From Siderastrea radians (taxonomy: Eukaryota > Cnidaria > Anthozoa > Scleractinia > Rhizangiidae), in the NCBI GenBank assembly GCA_964017195.1, contig OZ024896.1, positions 1,364,001-1,428,000 on the forward strand: a stretch of 64,000 bases of DNA, given 5' to 3'. Shown in pieces: positions 33,129-40,310 of this stretch. A model generated the notes under the pieces. That model saw nothing but the letters and a program-made list of their open reading frames with translations, had not been told where the DNA came from and made no database searches. Positions within the stretch are counted from its first letter, which is position 1. Every line of letters begins with the position of its first letter. Made by a program: the position numbers and the translations under genes.

Positions 33129-33349
33129 GGGGGTTGACTACACTCGGAGCAAAGTTCCCCGTCTTCTATCTCACGACAGCTCTCACAAAGACGGGATCTC
33201 AACATATGTTGGTACTCTCGATACAACAGGTGATATTTATGCTTCCAATAAGAACAGGCGTCTTTCCACTGGTCGGTGGCCCGATTGGCCTCTTGTAACA
33301 GGGTGATCCATGTGGCCAGGGTTAACGGGTCGGTCGAGCACATTGACAT
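33110..33349 (-). CDS. Small protein with C-terminal zinc-ribbon-like cysteines
   Basis: About 79 aa if it starts at the ATG at 33349; the frame is open to 33403 with another ATG. The N-terminal helix (TLATWITLLQEANRATDQWKD) is followed by a Tyr-rich segment. The C-terminal CESC…CSEC pairs (spacing about 10) resemble a zinc ribbon. It overlaps both neighbours by about 20-30 bp, as is common in this element. The family is not recognised. Confidence 0.55.
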   Translation of the reverse strand: MSMCSTDPLTLATWITLLQEANRATDQWKDACSYWKHKYHLLYREYQHMLRSRLCESCREIEDGELCSECSQPPWTRST

Positions 33350-33648
33350 AACACCTCGTGAAGTCCTTGAAACAAGCCGCGTCCTTTTTGTTGGACTAAC
33401 CACGCACGACGTTTTTTGACGGAATGTCGACGACGTCCCAAATCGCGTAGCACCTTTTTATAGGGTTGAAGTTTAGCCAGCATGGGGGGTGTGACGGGAA
33501 TCTTGTTTTTTAAGAAGTTCAAGACCAGTTCACTCACAGCATTGATTTGATCGGCATTGGCATGTTGTAACAACTCTTGACGTTTGGAACCATTGGCTTC
33601 TTGTAACATGGACCGTAAAAACGGTAATTGACGTCGAAGACGTTGCAT
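33322..33648 (-). CDS. Conserved small basic Polinton protein, 108 aa
   Basis: A helical protein with an Arg-rich start (MQRLRRQLPFLRSML), a central segment INAVSELVLNFLKNKIPVTP (about 35-54) and a basic part ending SVKKRRAWLVQQKGRGLF. From memory this pattern (central NxL…IP, then a basic helix and Q-K-G near the end) is common among short proteins in cnidarian Polintons, likely a virion or core protein, though I cannot name a characterised homologue. It begins 4 bp after the 57-aa gene's stop. Confidence 0.65.
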   Translation of the reverse strand: MQRLRRQLPFLRSMLQEANGSKRQELLQHANADQINAVSELVLNFLKNKIPVTPPMLAKLQPYKKVLRDLGRRRHSVKKRRAWLVQQKGRGLFQGLHEVLCQCARPTR

Positions 33649-33651
33649 CCT

Positions 33652-33825
33652 TTACCGATGACGGCGACGATACCGTTGGTTGGCTTTTTGGATCGTGCGT
33701 TTTATACGTTTATCCGTTTCCAAGGCCACGGCTTTCCCTAATCCTACCTTGGCGGGGAACAATAGGTTTAAAAAACCGCCTCGTTGACGACGTCGTCGTC
33801 GTCGTAATCTTCTTCTCCTCACCAT
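33652..33825 (-). CDS. Small Arg-rich core-type protein, 57 aa
   Basis: Too short to stand out by length. ATG at 33825, TAA at 33652. It starts with an arginine run ending RRQRGGFL (13-20), continues with a short hydrophobic segment (FLNLLFPAKVGLGKAVAL) and ends with another basic tail (RYRRRHR). The arginine-rich start, GG site and hydrophobic patch resemble small adenovirus core proteins that are cut by the viral protease after a GG motif; this role is inferred. The ATG overlaps the end of the next upstream gene (33819) by 7 bp. Confidence 0.65.
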   Translation of the reverse strand: MVRRRRLRRRRRRQRGGFLNLLFPAKVGLGKAVALETDKRIKRTIQKANQRYRRRHR

Positions 33826-34145
33826 GGACGGTTCGTCAATAGACGTTGAAGGGCTTTGTTTTGTTTGATCGCATCCTGCGTCTCTTTATAACCTTGACGG
33901 GTATTGCGTTTGAAATCGGACCACCAACCCCCACCTCGTTGTCGCCGGTAATGTTGTACATTATCGGTAATGCCTTTTAAGGCTTGCCCGCCTAATTTGC
34001 CTAAAGCAAGTCCAAACCCAGGCGCGGGGCCTGAGAGAAACATACTCATGCCATGGGCAATTTTATCCACCAAACGGGGTTTGCGACGCATTAAAGCTCC
34101 TCCTCGTTGTTTCCTTTTTCTGCGTCGTCGTCGTTGGACGGCCAT
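33819..34145 (-). CDS. Basic virion protein with two GG sites, pVI-like layout
   Basis: 108 aa. N-terminal RRRRRKRKQRGGAL (5-18), a Gly/Ala/Leu-rich middle that could contact membranes (MSMFLSGPAPGFGLALGKLG), then a second RRQRGGGWWSDF site (about 67-78) followed by an amphipathic-looking segment to the end. A GG site directly before a Trp-rich amphipathic helix is the arrangement of adenovirus protein VI, a membrane-lytic protein released by protease cleavage. The analogy is by layout only. A CATAAAAAG box lies 32-40 bp upstream of the ATG. Confidence 0.7.
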   Translation of the reverse strand: MAVQRRRRRKRKQRGGALMRRKPRLVDKIAHGMSMFLSGPAPGFGLALGKLGGQALKGITDNVQHYRRQRGGGWWSDFKRNTRQGYKETQDAIKQNKALQRLLTNRPW

Positions 34146-34756
34146 GGTTCTAAGAGTGTAGGACTGGGAGGGAGCGGCTTTTTATGGATCCAGTAGTCTT
34201 TGGGTTTCAAGGGACGAGGACATCCGTCTACATAGCATAGGGCTTCCAAGGGTTGGTACACAAAATGACGATGGTAATCTTGGAGACATCGTTTGGGTAA
34301 CGGAGGGGTGAAATCCACAATGGTGTCATCCAAGGTTTGCATCTTGATTAAAAATCCTTCCAGATCCTCCAAGGGGACACCCCTCACATAGGTCTTCAAT
34401 TCGGTCAAGGCTTTGGCATAGGTGGTAAACGCAAACCGACTCATGGTCACTTTAAATCGGTATTGTTTAAAATCATTCCATCCTTTGACGACCGTCCCCA
34501 CCGCCGCCAAACACGCTACCAACGTACTGTTGTCCAAAAGGGGGCCAGCAATCATGCCCGCGGCCATCAGGAGTAACGCCATGCCATTGAACAAGGCATT
34601 GATACACTTGTAATGATTCAACATTTTTCGATAACACCACCATTGTTGATGGTAAAAGGCATACAAGGAATCCATCCGTTGTAACAATTCCGGTGGGAAG
34701 GGGATGCCAGGACGTCGGGATCCATTCAATAACGACACGACGGTTTTCATCCTCAC
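34091..34756 (-). CDS. Two-transmembrane-segment protein, 221 aa
   Basis: A helical N-terminal region rich in Tyr/Gln/Trp (SLYAFYHQQWWCYRKML) leads into two hydrophobic spans at about 53-73 (INALFNGMALLLMAAGMIAG) and about 79-91 (LVACLAAVGTVVKG). After these come a basic loop (KQYRFKVTMSRFAF), a further helical part and an acidic Asp/Glu tail. Proteins with a paired hydrophobic segment flanked by helices recur in cnidarian Polintons. It may sit in a host or virion membrane. Overlaps the next upstream gene by ATGA (34753-34756) and the downstream gene by 55 bp. Confidence 0.65.
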   Translation of the reverse strand: MRMKTVVSLLNGSRRPGIPFPPELLQRMDSLYAFYHQQWWCYRKMLNHYKCINALFNGMALLLMAAGMIAGPLLDNSTLVACLAAVGTVVKGWNDFKQYRFKVTMSRFAFTTYAKALTELKTYVRGVPLEDLEGFLIKMQTLDDTIVDFTPPLPKRCLQDYHRHFVYQPLEALCYVDGCPRPLKPKDYWIHKKPLPPSPTLLEPWPSNDDDAEKGNNEEEL

Positions 34757-35121
34757 GGCGACACCCGGGACGACGAGGTTTGTACGCTCGGTGCTCCTCC
34801 CTGTTTATAACTGGTCACAATGCTATTGGTCATGGTCACATTAGCAATTTCCCGTCCTTGGGCCAATTGTTCTTGATCTTGTAACAGCATGCGTAAACGT
34901 CGTTGTAAATCGGCTTGACGCAAGGTACGTGGGGGTGTACTATCGCTCCAAGATCCTCGAAAGCTGGCTGGATTGGAGGCAGGTGTCAAAGGCGACGTGG
35001 GGGTATTTCGTCGTCGTCCTCGTATGCGTCTAGGACGTCGTCCACGACGACCCCCACCACCACCACCACCGCCGCCGCCACCACCACCACCACCACCACC
35101 ACCACCACCACCACCAGCACC

Positions 35122-35152
<31 letters not shown>

Positions 35153-35631
35153 CCACCGCCACGTCCAGCACCCCCACCACCACGTCCACCGCCACGTCCA
35201 CCACGTCCGCCACCATTACCCCCAGCCCCCGCTGCTGTTCGAGCACCCGCCGCCGCCGCCGGCAAGGGTACGCTAGGAGGCGTCGCAGGCGTTCGAGCCC
35301 CAGAAGACTCCGGGGTGGTCTGGGGGCTATGGAATGAGGGTGAATGGGATGCTTGACTTCCTACCCCCGCGGGGGAAGAGGCCTGTGCAGGGGGTGCACC
35401 ATCTACATCGGGCCAACTCGCGATGACGTCCGCAGGGGGGATGGATTCCATAAATTGATAGAGGAGATCCGATCGCATTTCCTCCATGGCGACGTCGAGA
35501 AGCCCTTGGTCTCCGCTCAAATACAAATCTTGCCAAGCCCTTGGGGACATGACATTGCTACTGGCCGTCCCGACCCCGGCCGGGGCCACGGTATCGTACG
35601 ATTGCGGAGGTTGACGGTCTTCATCGGCCAT
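34753..35631 (-). CDS. Polyglycine/arginine protein, 292 aa
   Basis: The N-terminal 130 residues are Ser/Pro/Ala-rich with acidic patches. Residues of about 137-193 are nearly all glycine with a few Ala/Arg, encoded by (CCA)n-type repeats at 35050-35215 on the plus strand. Then comes an Arg cluster (RRGRRPRRIRGRRR). The C-terminal 70 residues look conserved-like: a helix LRQADLQRRLRMLLQDQEQLAQ and an end SIVTSYKQGGAPSVQTSS. A long Gly tract next to Arg repeats recalls Gly/Arg nucleic-acid-binding proteins. A TATAAAGG box lies 37-44 bp upstream. Confidence 0.65.
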
Positions 35632-35670
35632 GGTTGCTCTTTTTCCGGTTCCAAAGGGGGTGTCGTGCCT

Positions 35671-36324
35671 TTATAGGCGCTTTTGATAGGTGAGCGTCCA
35701 TCCTTCGTCTTTTAACAGGTGACTCAACACACGTTGTTGATCGGAGGAGGCGGGATGTAAATCTAACATCAAATAGCCATACGGGCGCGTGGTCGCCTGA
35801 TGAAAGGTCTCCAAGGTGTCTTTCCAAGTGGTCGGAAACGATTGCAGCATCACGTTGCGCACCCCTAATTGATCCCGGGGATTCTTGAACGCCACAATGT
35901 AATGCGCATTGCGGGATATACTTTTGGCATAGCGCCCCACGGGAAACATGTCTTGGCACAAGTAGAGCACCGTCACCCCTTGATGATGCGAATGTTTGGT
36001 GAATAAATCCAACACGCGTTTATCGTGACTCCCTTCATCCATTAAATCATCCAAGACGAGGACCCCCTGTCCTTGAGGAAACCATTGCACCAACGCGTCA
36101 TGATCGGGAATCCCTTCGTGAAACACTACCCCATGATCTTGCATGCCTCGAAATCGATCTTGCCACGCCCCATAACAATAATGCACTTGGGTCGGGGGCC
36201 TTTCAAACAAGTCCGCGTTCTCTACCAAGAGTTTTTCCGTAAACACCGTTTTGCCACATCCCGAAGGCCCCACCACCAAGATAGAGGAGGGGGAATGAAA
36301 ACGAAATGGTTTCCCCGTTTGCAT
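35671..36324 (-). CDS. FtsK/HerA-type genome-packaging ATPase
   Basis: 217 aa. Walker A GPSGCGKT (19-26), Walker B VLVLDDLM (88-95) and a sensor-like YLCQDMFP (121-128) followed by RNAHYIVAFKNPRD. This is the short A32/FtsK-HerA-like ATPase that pumps DNA into the capsid in Polintons, adintoviruses and related dsDNA viruses. The length fits the family (about 200-250 aa). An AATAAAAAGG box 33 bp upstream of the ATG overlaps the 3' end of the tRNA-like gene. Lies beside the protease and major capsid genes, the usual morphogenesis cluster. Confidence 0.92.
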   Translation of the reverse strand: MQTGKPFRFHSPSSILVVGPSGCGKTVFTEKLLVENADLFERPPTQVHYCYGAWQDRFRGMQDHGVVFHEGIPDHDALVQWFPQGQGVLVLDDLMDEGSHDKRVLDLFTKHSHHQGVTVLYLCQDMFPVGRYAKSISRNAHYIVAFKNPRDQLGVRNVMLQSFPTTWKDTLETFHQATTRPYGYLMLDLHPASSDQQRVLSHLLKDEGWTLTYQKRL

Positions 36325-36343
36325 GATGACTAACTACCCAGGG

Positions 36344-36351
36344 AAAAAAAA
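36344..36351 (-). terminator. Pol III terminator (T8) after the tRNA-like gene
   Basis: Eight thymines on the minus strand begin 14 bases after the tRNA-like 3' end, a typical RNA polymerase III stop. They lie between the tRNA and the ATPase start. Confidence 0.6.
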
Positions 36352-36364
36352 GGCACCTTTTTAT

Positions 36365-36453
36365 TGGAATCGGTGGGACTCGAACCCACGCCCAATCCCC
36401 CAACACCTGTTTTTCGGGGGATCCAAAGGCTCTACCGACTGAGCTACGACTCC
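36365..36453 (-). tRNA. tRNA-like Pol III gene, identity uncertain, 89 nt
   Basis: A perfect 7-bp acceptor stem (GGAGTCG with CGATTCC, one G-T), a 4-bp D stem GCTC/GAGC, and a 5-bp T stem GTGGG/CCCAC with loop TTCGAGT. The A box (TAGCTCAGTCGG) and B box (GGTTCGAGTCC) match Pol III consensus, and a T8 terminator follows. The anticodon arm is odd: 39 bases separate the D and T arms. They can pair as a 7-bp stem ATCCCCC/GGGGGAT, or as a weak anticodon stem with U33-CCC (Gly-type) plus a long variable arm. It could be a class II-length, intron-containing or degenerate tRNA. Confidence 0.75.
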
Positions 36454-36481
36454 GACACACTTTTTTGCCAACGAATTTTAT

Positions 36482-37021
36482 TTAACCATTCCGTTGATGA
36501 TACGGATGACAACAAAGTTGATACCATCTGGCTTCTTGACCTACAATCAATTGTTGAAGGCGTTGACCAGCTTGATGGTCGTTGCTTACATAATCATGAT
36601 CGGAAAACTCATTTAAAAAGTCTTGCAAGGTCCGTCCATGGGCTTTGGCTTTCAAGTACAACAAGGCGTAGTCGCCACAACTCTTGCTTGAAATGGCTTG
36701 CAGGGACTTGCCATTGGTCACCACATACTTCCAATATTGCACGATCCAATCTCGTAACGGGGCGGCTTGCACGTACGTGTCCATGGGCAAGGCATAACTG
36801 TCGAGGACTTCACACACGTTTCCATCCGTCCACACCGCCAACCAATGTTGTCCCGGTTGATCGTGTGGGTCGGTGTTCACAATGTACCCTTGGGGTTGGG
36901 TCTTGACAGGACTCTTGGGTAAACGATCACAGGCCACCGTTCCGTAAAAGTAACGTTTCAAGTGGGGGTCGTCTCGGGCTAAATAATCCAACTGCACATT
37001 ATTCAAGGCCACGTGTTCCAT
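36482..37021 (-). CDS. Adenain-like cysteine protease
   Basis: 179 aa. Catalytic His in GQHWLAVW (His59), an acidic partner in EVLDSY (about 71-74), Gln108 as the likely oxyanion residue and the nucleophile in SKSCGDYAL (Cys115). This order and spacing match adenovirus-type maturation proteases (C5/C48 fold) used by Polintons to cleave capsid and core precursors, often at GG-containing sites. Several neighbours carry repeated QRGG motifs that are plausible substrates. Separated by 12 bp from the major capsid gene. Confidence 0.92.
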   Translation of the reverse strand: MEHVALNNVQLDYLARDDPHLKRYFYGTVACDRLPKSPVKTQPQGYIVNTDPHDQPGQHWLAVWTDGNVCEVLDSYALPMDTYVQAAPLRDWIVQYWKYVVTNGKSLQAISSKSCGDYALLYLKAKAHGRTLQDFLNEFSDHDYVSNDHQAGQRLQQLIVGQEARWYQLCCHPYHQRNG

Positions 37022-37032
37022 CTTTTCTTTCT

Positions 37033-38433
37033 TTAGTGTTGGTAAATGTTGTACAACACGGCTCCGTTGCGGTCAATCTCCAGCAAGTTCTCAAATTCTC
37101 CATAGACGAGCACCGTTATATTGGTACCGGGAGCGGCTCCAAATTCCAAGACCAATTGTAAATCGCCGGTTTGCTTGGGGTTGAGGTTTTGACTGTCGGC
37201 ACATCCATTGGCCACATTGTCAAACATGAACAAGCTACAATTTTTCGCTTGGCCCCAATCTCCTAGTTCCACCATATTGCCTTTCTTTTTGCACCAAGCA
37301 CCACTGGCTTGCAGAAAACGGAAGTAGCCTAGATTATCTCGGGTGCCATTGTTGTGCACTAACTGCAGGGTTTCATAAGGGTATTCTTCTCCTTTGACAA
37401 TCTGTCGAATGGACGTCAATCCCCATTTCTGGAAACAGAAAGGATCTCGGGTGACATCTCCATTGAAGGCTCGGCTGTCCAACAACCCCACAATCAATCG
37501 GTCAGGTATTCTGTTTTGAAACAGGTTGGGGATGTCAAAACGGGTCAGGTTGCCTTGCATGCTGAAAGTCCGGATTTCACTGCGGACGGTCGGGTAGGAG
37601 GCGATTTCTCCTTCATTGTGCCTTTTGGCAGACAAACTCTGGTAGATGGCGTCATTCAAACGCAGTTGACAGAGATGAAACCGTAGTTTGACATCCCCTT
37701 CCATCAATCGGCCAGCCAGGCCCACGCCATTGAAAAACAGGTTCGGGCCATTGAAATGAAATTTCATCTTGATTTCGATGCCAGGCACTAACAGTTTGCC
37801 GGTATGAAACACTTCCAAGTGGGGGGTAAACACCAGACTGTGAGTGACACCTCCAGCATACTTGGCCACTTCGGCCACAGAGGTATCCATGGCCGCTTTG
37901 TGATTGGCACTGAGAGCGTTCCAGGCTGCATGGTCTCCTGCTTTGTCTGTGTTGTTGGCAGTCCATTGGGGTGGGAAATCCACTTGATTGAACCATCCTT
38001 GGGGTCCTAACACGGTCTTGCCATCTTCTCGGTCATAATTCAACAAGGTTTCCAGGTAAGCTTTGTAATGGTAGGTGTCGGATTGAGGACTGATCAACGT
38101 GCCATTCAACTGCAAGTCAATTTGTTTGATGATGGAATGGGCCAAATTGTTGACCGGCCACAATTTTTCATCCGCCACCAAGTTGGCATTGGTACTTTTC
38201 TGCAATCTCAATTCCATGGTAAAGTAACTGCGTCCCAAATCCACAAAATCGTCCAACCCCGGAATGATGAATTCCATCGGATTGATGCCCGTGGTGGTGG
38301 GTTGAACGGTGACCATGCGATAGGCATTGATGCTAATGTCCGTGGGCGGCACCTTGAAAATCCGTAACGCCGGGTTGACGGTCCCTTCGGAACGTGCGTG
38401 AGCCGGGGCGGATTGTGTACTCACGTCAGGCAT
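37033..38433 (-). CDS. Major capsid protein (double jelly-roll family)
   Basis: 466 aa. Contains the segments characteristic of the Polinton major capsid family: DLGRSYFTMELRLQK, PVNNLAHSIIKQIDLQLNG, YHYKAYLETLLNYD and a C-terminal DLQLVLEFGAAPGTNITVLVYGEFENLLEI. It resembles the widely found invertebrate proteins annotated 'F54H12.2-like'. The length fits. It would form the pseudohexameric capsomers of an icosahedral particle. A TATAAAAA box (38485-38492) lies 52 bp upstream, inside the neighbouring small gene. Confidence 0.88.
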   Translation of the reverse strand: MPDVSTQSAPAHARSEGTVNPALRIFKVPPTDISINAYRMVTVQPTTTGINPMEFIIPGLDDFVDLGRSYFTMELRLQKSTNANLVADEKLWPVNNLAHSIIKQIDLQLNGTLISPQSDTYHYKAYLETLLNYDREDGKTVLGPQGWFNQVDFPPQWTANNTDKAGDHAAWNALSANHKAAMDTSVAEVAKYAGGVTHSLVFTPHLEVFHTGKLLVPGIEIKMKFHFNGPNLFFNGVGLAGRLMEGDVKLRFHLCQLRLNDAIYQSLSAKRHNEGEIASYPTVRSEIRTFSMQGNLTRFDIPNLFQNRIPDRLIVGLLDSRAFNGDVTRDPFCFQKWGLTSIRQIVKGEEYPYETLQLVHNNGTRDNLGYFRFLQASGAWCKKKGNMVELGDWGQAKNCSLFMFDNVANGCADSQNLNPKQTGDLQLVLEFGAAPGTNITVLVYGEFENLLEIDRNGAVLYNIYQH

Positions 38434-38435
38434 GT

Positions 38436-38666
38436 TTAACGTCGTTGTCGTCGAGTACTGGTACCCCGTCGTCGTCGTGAGGGGTTTTTATACCGTCGTC
38501 GTGCTAAGCGTTGTCTCAAATCAAACCCGGGCAGTCTCATCACCTCGGGACTTAACCAACCGCCACGTTGTCGTCGCATCAGTTTCCAAAACGGATACAG
38601 GCCTCCCCATTGAGACAAGCCCCGATTACTACGAATCCGTCGAGGTCGTGAAGGCACGGGTTCCAT
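38436..38666 (-). CDS. Small Arg-rich protein with QRGG motif, 76 aa
   Basis: Basic throughout, with two Gly-Gly sites: SQWGGLYPFW (about 18-27) and RRQRGGWLSPE (31-41), then RLARRRYKNPSRRRRG. Like several other small proteins here it combines arginine runs with GG sites that an adenain-like protease could cut. Likely a DNA-condensing core or packaging-associated protein, by inference. Ends 2 bp before the major capsid start. Confidence 0.6.
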   Translation of the reverse strand: MEPVPSRPRRIRSNRGLSQWGGLYPFWKLMRRQRGGWLSPEVMRLPGFDLRQRLARRRYKNPSRRRRGTSTRRQRR

Positions 38667-38668
38667 GT

Positions 38669-38932
38669 TTAGACTCCCAAAATATCGCGTGCCCGTTTGG
38701 TTTGTTTGGGAAATAAGGCCGTGGCTACCCGCACGGCTTGTTTCACGTTCTTCTGATTCAAGGCTTTCTTGGCTTGTTTGGTGATTTCTTTTTTAAGGAC
38801 GTCTTCGGCTTTGCGTTTGATACCGCGTGTTAACCCTGCATTCAATCCTCTCTTGATATTACTAGGCAGTTTTAAAGGATTTCGCGTGCTTTTAAGGCCT
38901 TGGAACCCCCCACGCATGACCTCCCTCATCAA
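38669..38932 (-). CDS. Small basic helical protein, 87 aa, start uncertain
   Basis: Starts MMREVMRGGFQGLKS and continues with Lys/Ala-rich helices, ending KQTKRARDILGV, a C-terminus I associate with small Polinton core proteins. The same frame is open upstream to about 38998 (sense FRTDEWYDQHGSGL) but without ATG. The TATA box (39015-39021) lies too far from 38932 for the spacing used elsewhere in the element. So the true start may be a non-ATG codon, or a start codon has been lost. Confidence 0.6.
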   Translation of the reverse strand: MMREVMRGGFQGLKSTRNPLKLPSNIKRGLNAGLTRGIKRKAEDVLKKEITKQAKKALNQKNVKQAVRVATALFPKQTKRARDILGV

Positions 38933-39024
38933 CCCACTGCCATGTTGATCATACCACTCGTCGGTCCGAAATCGCAGGGATACACGTTTTGTTTAGGTCA
39001 CAAGCCTCGCCTCCTTTTATACCG

Positions 39025-39216
39025 TCATCGGCCTTTCTTTTTCTTCCGAGTGGTCGCTGCTTCCATGGCTTTTTTACCGCCGTAACCCGCGGCACCACCC
39101 ACGGCTCCCAACGCGGCGGCTTTCCCCACAGCTATTAAAGCGGGCACGAGAGCGGCCAGAGGCAAGAGACCACCTCGTTGCCTTCGTCGTCTTCGACGTG
39201 CTCTTGTCTTTGGCAT
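39025..39216 (-). CDS. Small basic-hydrophobic core protein, adenovirus pX/mu-like layout
   Basis: 63 aa. N-terminal RARRRRRRQRGGLL (5-18), a hydrophobic Ala/Leu/Val/Gly segment (19-48) able to span or coat a membrane, and a Lys-rich tail (TRKKKKGR). The basic-GG-hydrophobic order matches the small condensing peptide precursors of adenoviruses. A CATAAAAAGG box lies about 27 bp upstream of the ATG. The protease-substrate role is inferred. Confidence 0.65.
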   Translation of the reverse strand: MPKTRARRRRRRQRGGLLPLAALVPALIAVGKAAALGAVGGAAGYGGKKAMEAATTRKKKKGR

Positions 39217-39245
39217 CTTTGATGGACCATCCCCTTTTTCCCTTT

Positions 39246-40310
39246 TTATGCCTTTTTGAAGTGCAAGGTGACCAGGGTGTTGCCTTTGCCAAACCGGACC
39301 AACTTGTCCTCGGTGCCAGACGTTTCGGTGACTTGCATTTGAATGATTTCCACGACTTCATTACGAGGGGGTAGGTATTGAATGTGCAATGGTTCAAAGT
39401 ACATGGTGCCTCTGCCTTCCCGCTTGTAATGGATTTCACGCAACAAATCGGTCACGCGATTGCCCACCACCGTGCTGCCTGCCACGTCCGAGTACACGTG
39501 CAACGATCGTGAAGGGTCCCCCACCACCGAACGAAACGCCACATTCAAGTTGGTGAAACGCCACCCACAACTCATACTCAATTGCAAATGATCCGGTAAA
39601 ATCGAACGCACCGTCCAAAAGACCGGGTTGTGCTGATCGTCGTTGACATCGTTCCAATCGTTGCCAACGGGTTTTGTCATGTTGGGGATTTGATCCCCCA
39701 TGAAGTCTTGTTGTAAGTTTGGGCCCAAAATCAACCCACTGCTAATTTTACGTAACCATCCCATCTTGACAGCCAACTTGGTGTAGATGTACAGGGCGGG
39801 CGTGTCCGTTTTGCAATGACAGATATTGGTGTTGTCAATGAGCAGATCTTCCCCTTCCCACTTGAACTTGACGTAGGTGTGTTTGCCTTGATCGTTAACA
39901 AACCGACCTCCTTGAATCGCCGTTTCCTTGCGTTGTTGTTCCAAGTGAGCAATGGTGGCTTTCATGAAACTCACCCCATCCACCACCCAATCCAAATGTT
40001 GAATGTCATTAATGAGGGTTTCAGCCGTCCCTCCTCGCGAGGCCATTTCCCCAACACTTCCCCCCGGTTTGGGGTAGTCTTGGTCCCAGGACGTCGACAT
40101 GATGAACCCATCTTTTTGCACCAACTCGTACAAATTGACGTGCGTATCCGGTAAGGAAATGGCACTCAACCCCACTTGCCACGAACCCCCTTGTAACCGT
40201 AATGGTTGAGGTAAACGAATCTTGAACGAATTGGCTTGGTTGTTGGGAAATTCACGTCGGTTGGCATGACTGGGTAACGTCACGTAGAACGACATCTTTG
40301 TCTTCTTCAC
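39246..40310 (-). CDS. Penton-like minor capsid protein, paralogue 1
   Basis: 354 aa. N-terminal MSFYVTLPSHANRREFPNN, then FKIRLPQPLRLQGGSWQVGL, a pattern shared with the genes at 40307 and 46598. The C-terminal VVGNRVTDLLREI … HIQYLPPRNEVVEIIQMQV … GKGNTLVTLHF also recurs. I assign it to the Polinton minor capsid/penton-like family on these patterns; a vertex or surface role is inferred. Overlaps the next gene's stop by 4 bp. Confidence 0.65.
   Translation of the reverse strand: MKKTKMSFYVTLPSHANRREFPNNQANSFKIRLPQPLRLQGGSWQVGLSAISLPDTHVNLYELVQKDGFIMSTSWDQDYPKPGGSVGEMASRGGTAETLINDIQHLDWVVDGVSFMKATIAHLEQQRKETAIQGGRFVNDQGKHTYVKFKWEGEDLLIDNTNICHCKTDTPALYIYTKLAVKMGWLRKISSGLILGPNLQQDFMGDQIPNMTKPVGNDWNDVNDDQHNPVFWTVRSILPDHLQLSMSCGWRFTNLNVAFRSVVGDPSRSLHVYSDVAGSTVVGNRVTDLLREIHYKREGRGTMYFEPLHIQYLPPRNEVVEIIQMQVTETSGTEDKLVRFGKGNTLVTLHFKKA

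Noticed and set aside
34915..35356. Plus-strand Thr/Pro-rich frames opposite the polyglycine gene
   Set aside because: They are translations of the (CCA)n repeat; the minus frame alone has conserved-looking flanks and a TATA box.
36365..36453. Calling the tRNA as a specific isotype (Gly-CCC)
   Set aside because: The anticodon stem would have only three pairs and the variable arm would be abnormal; left unassigned.
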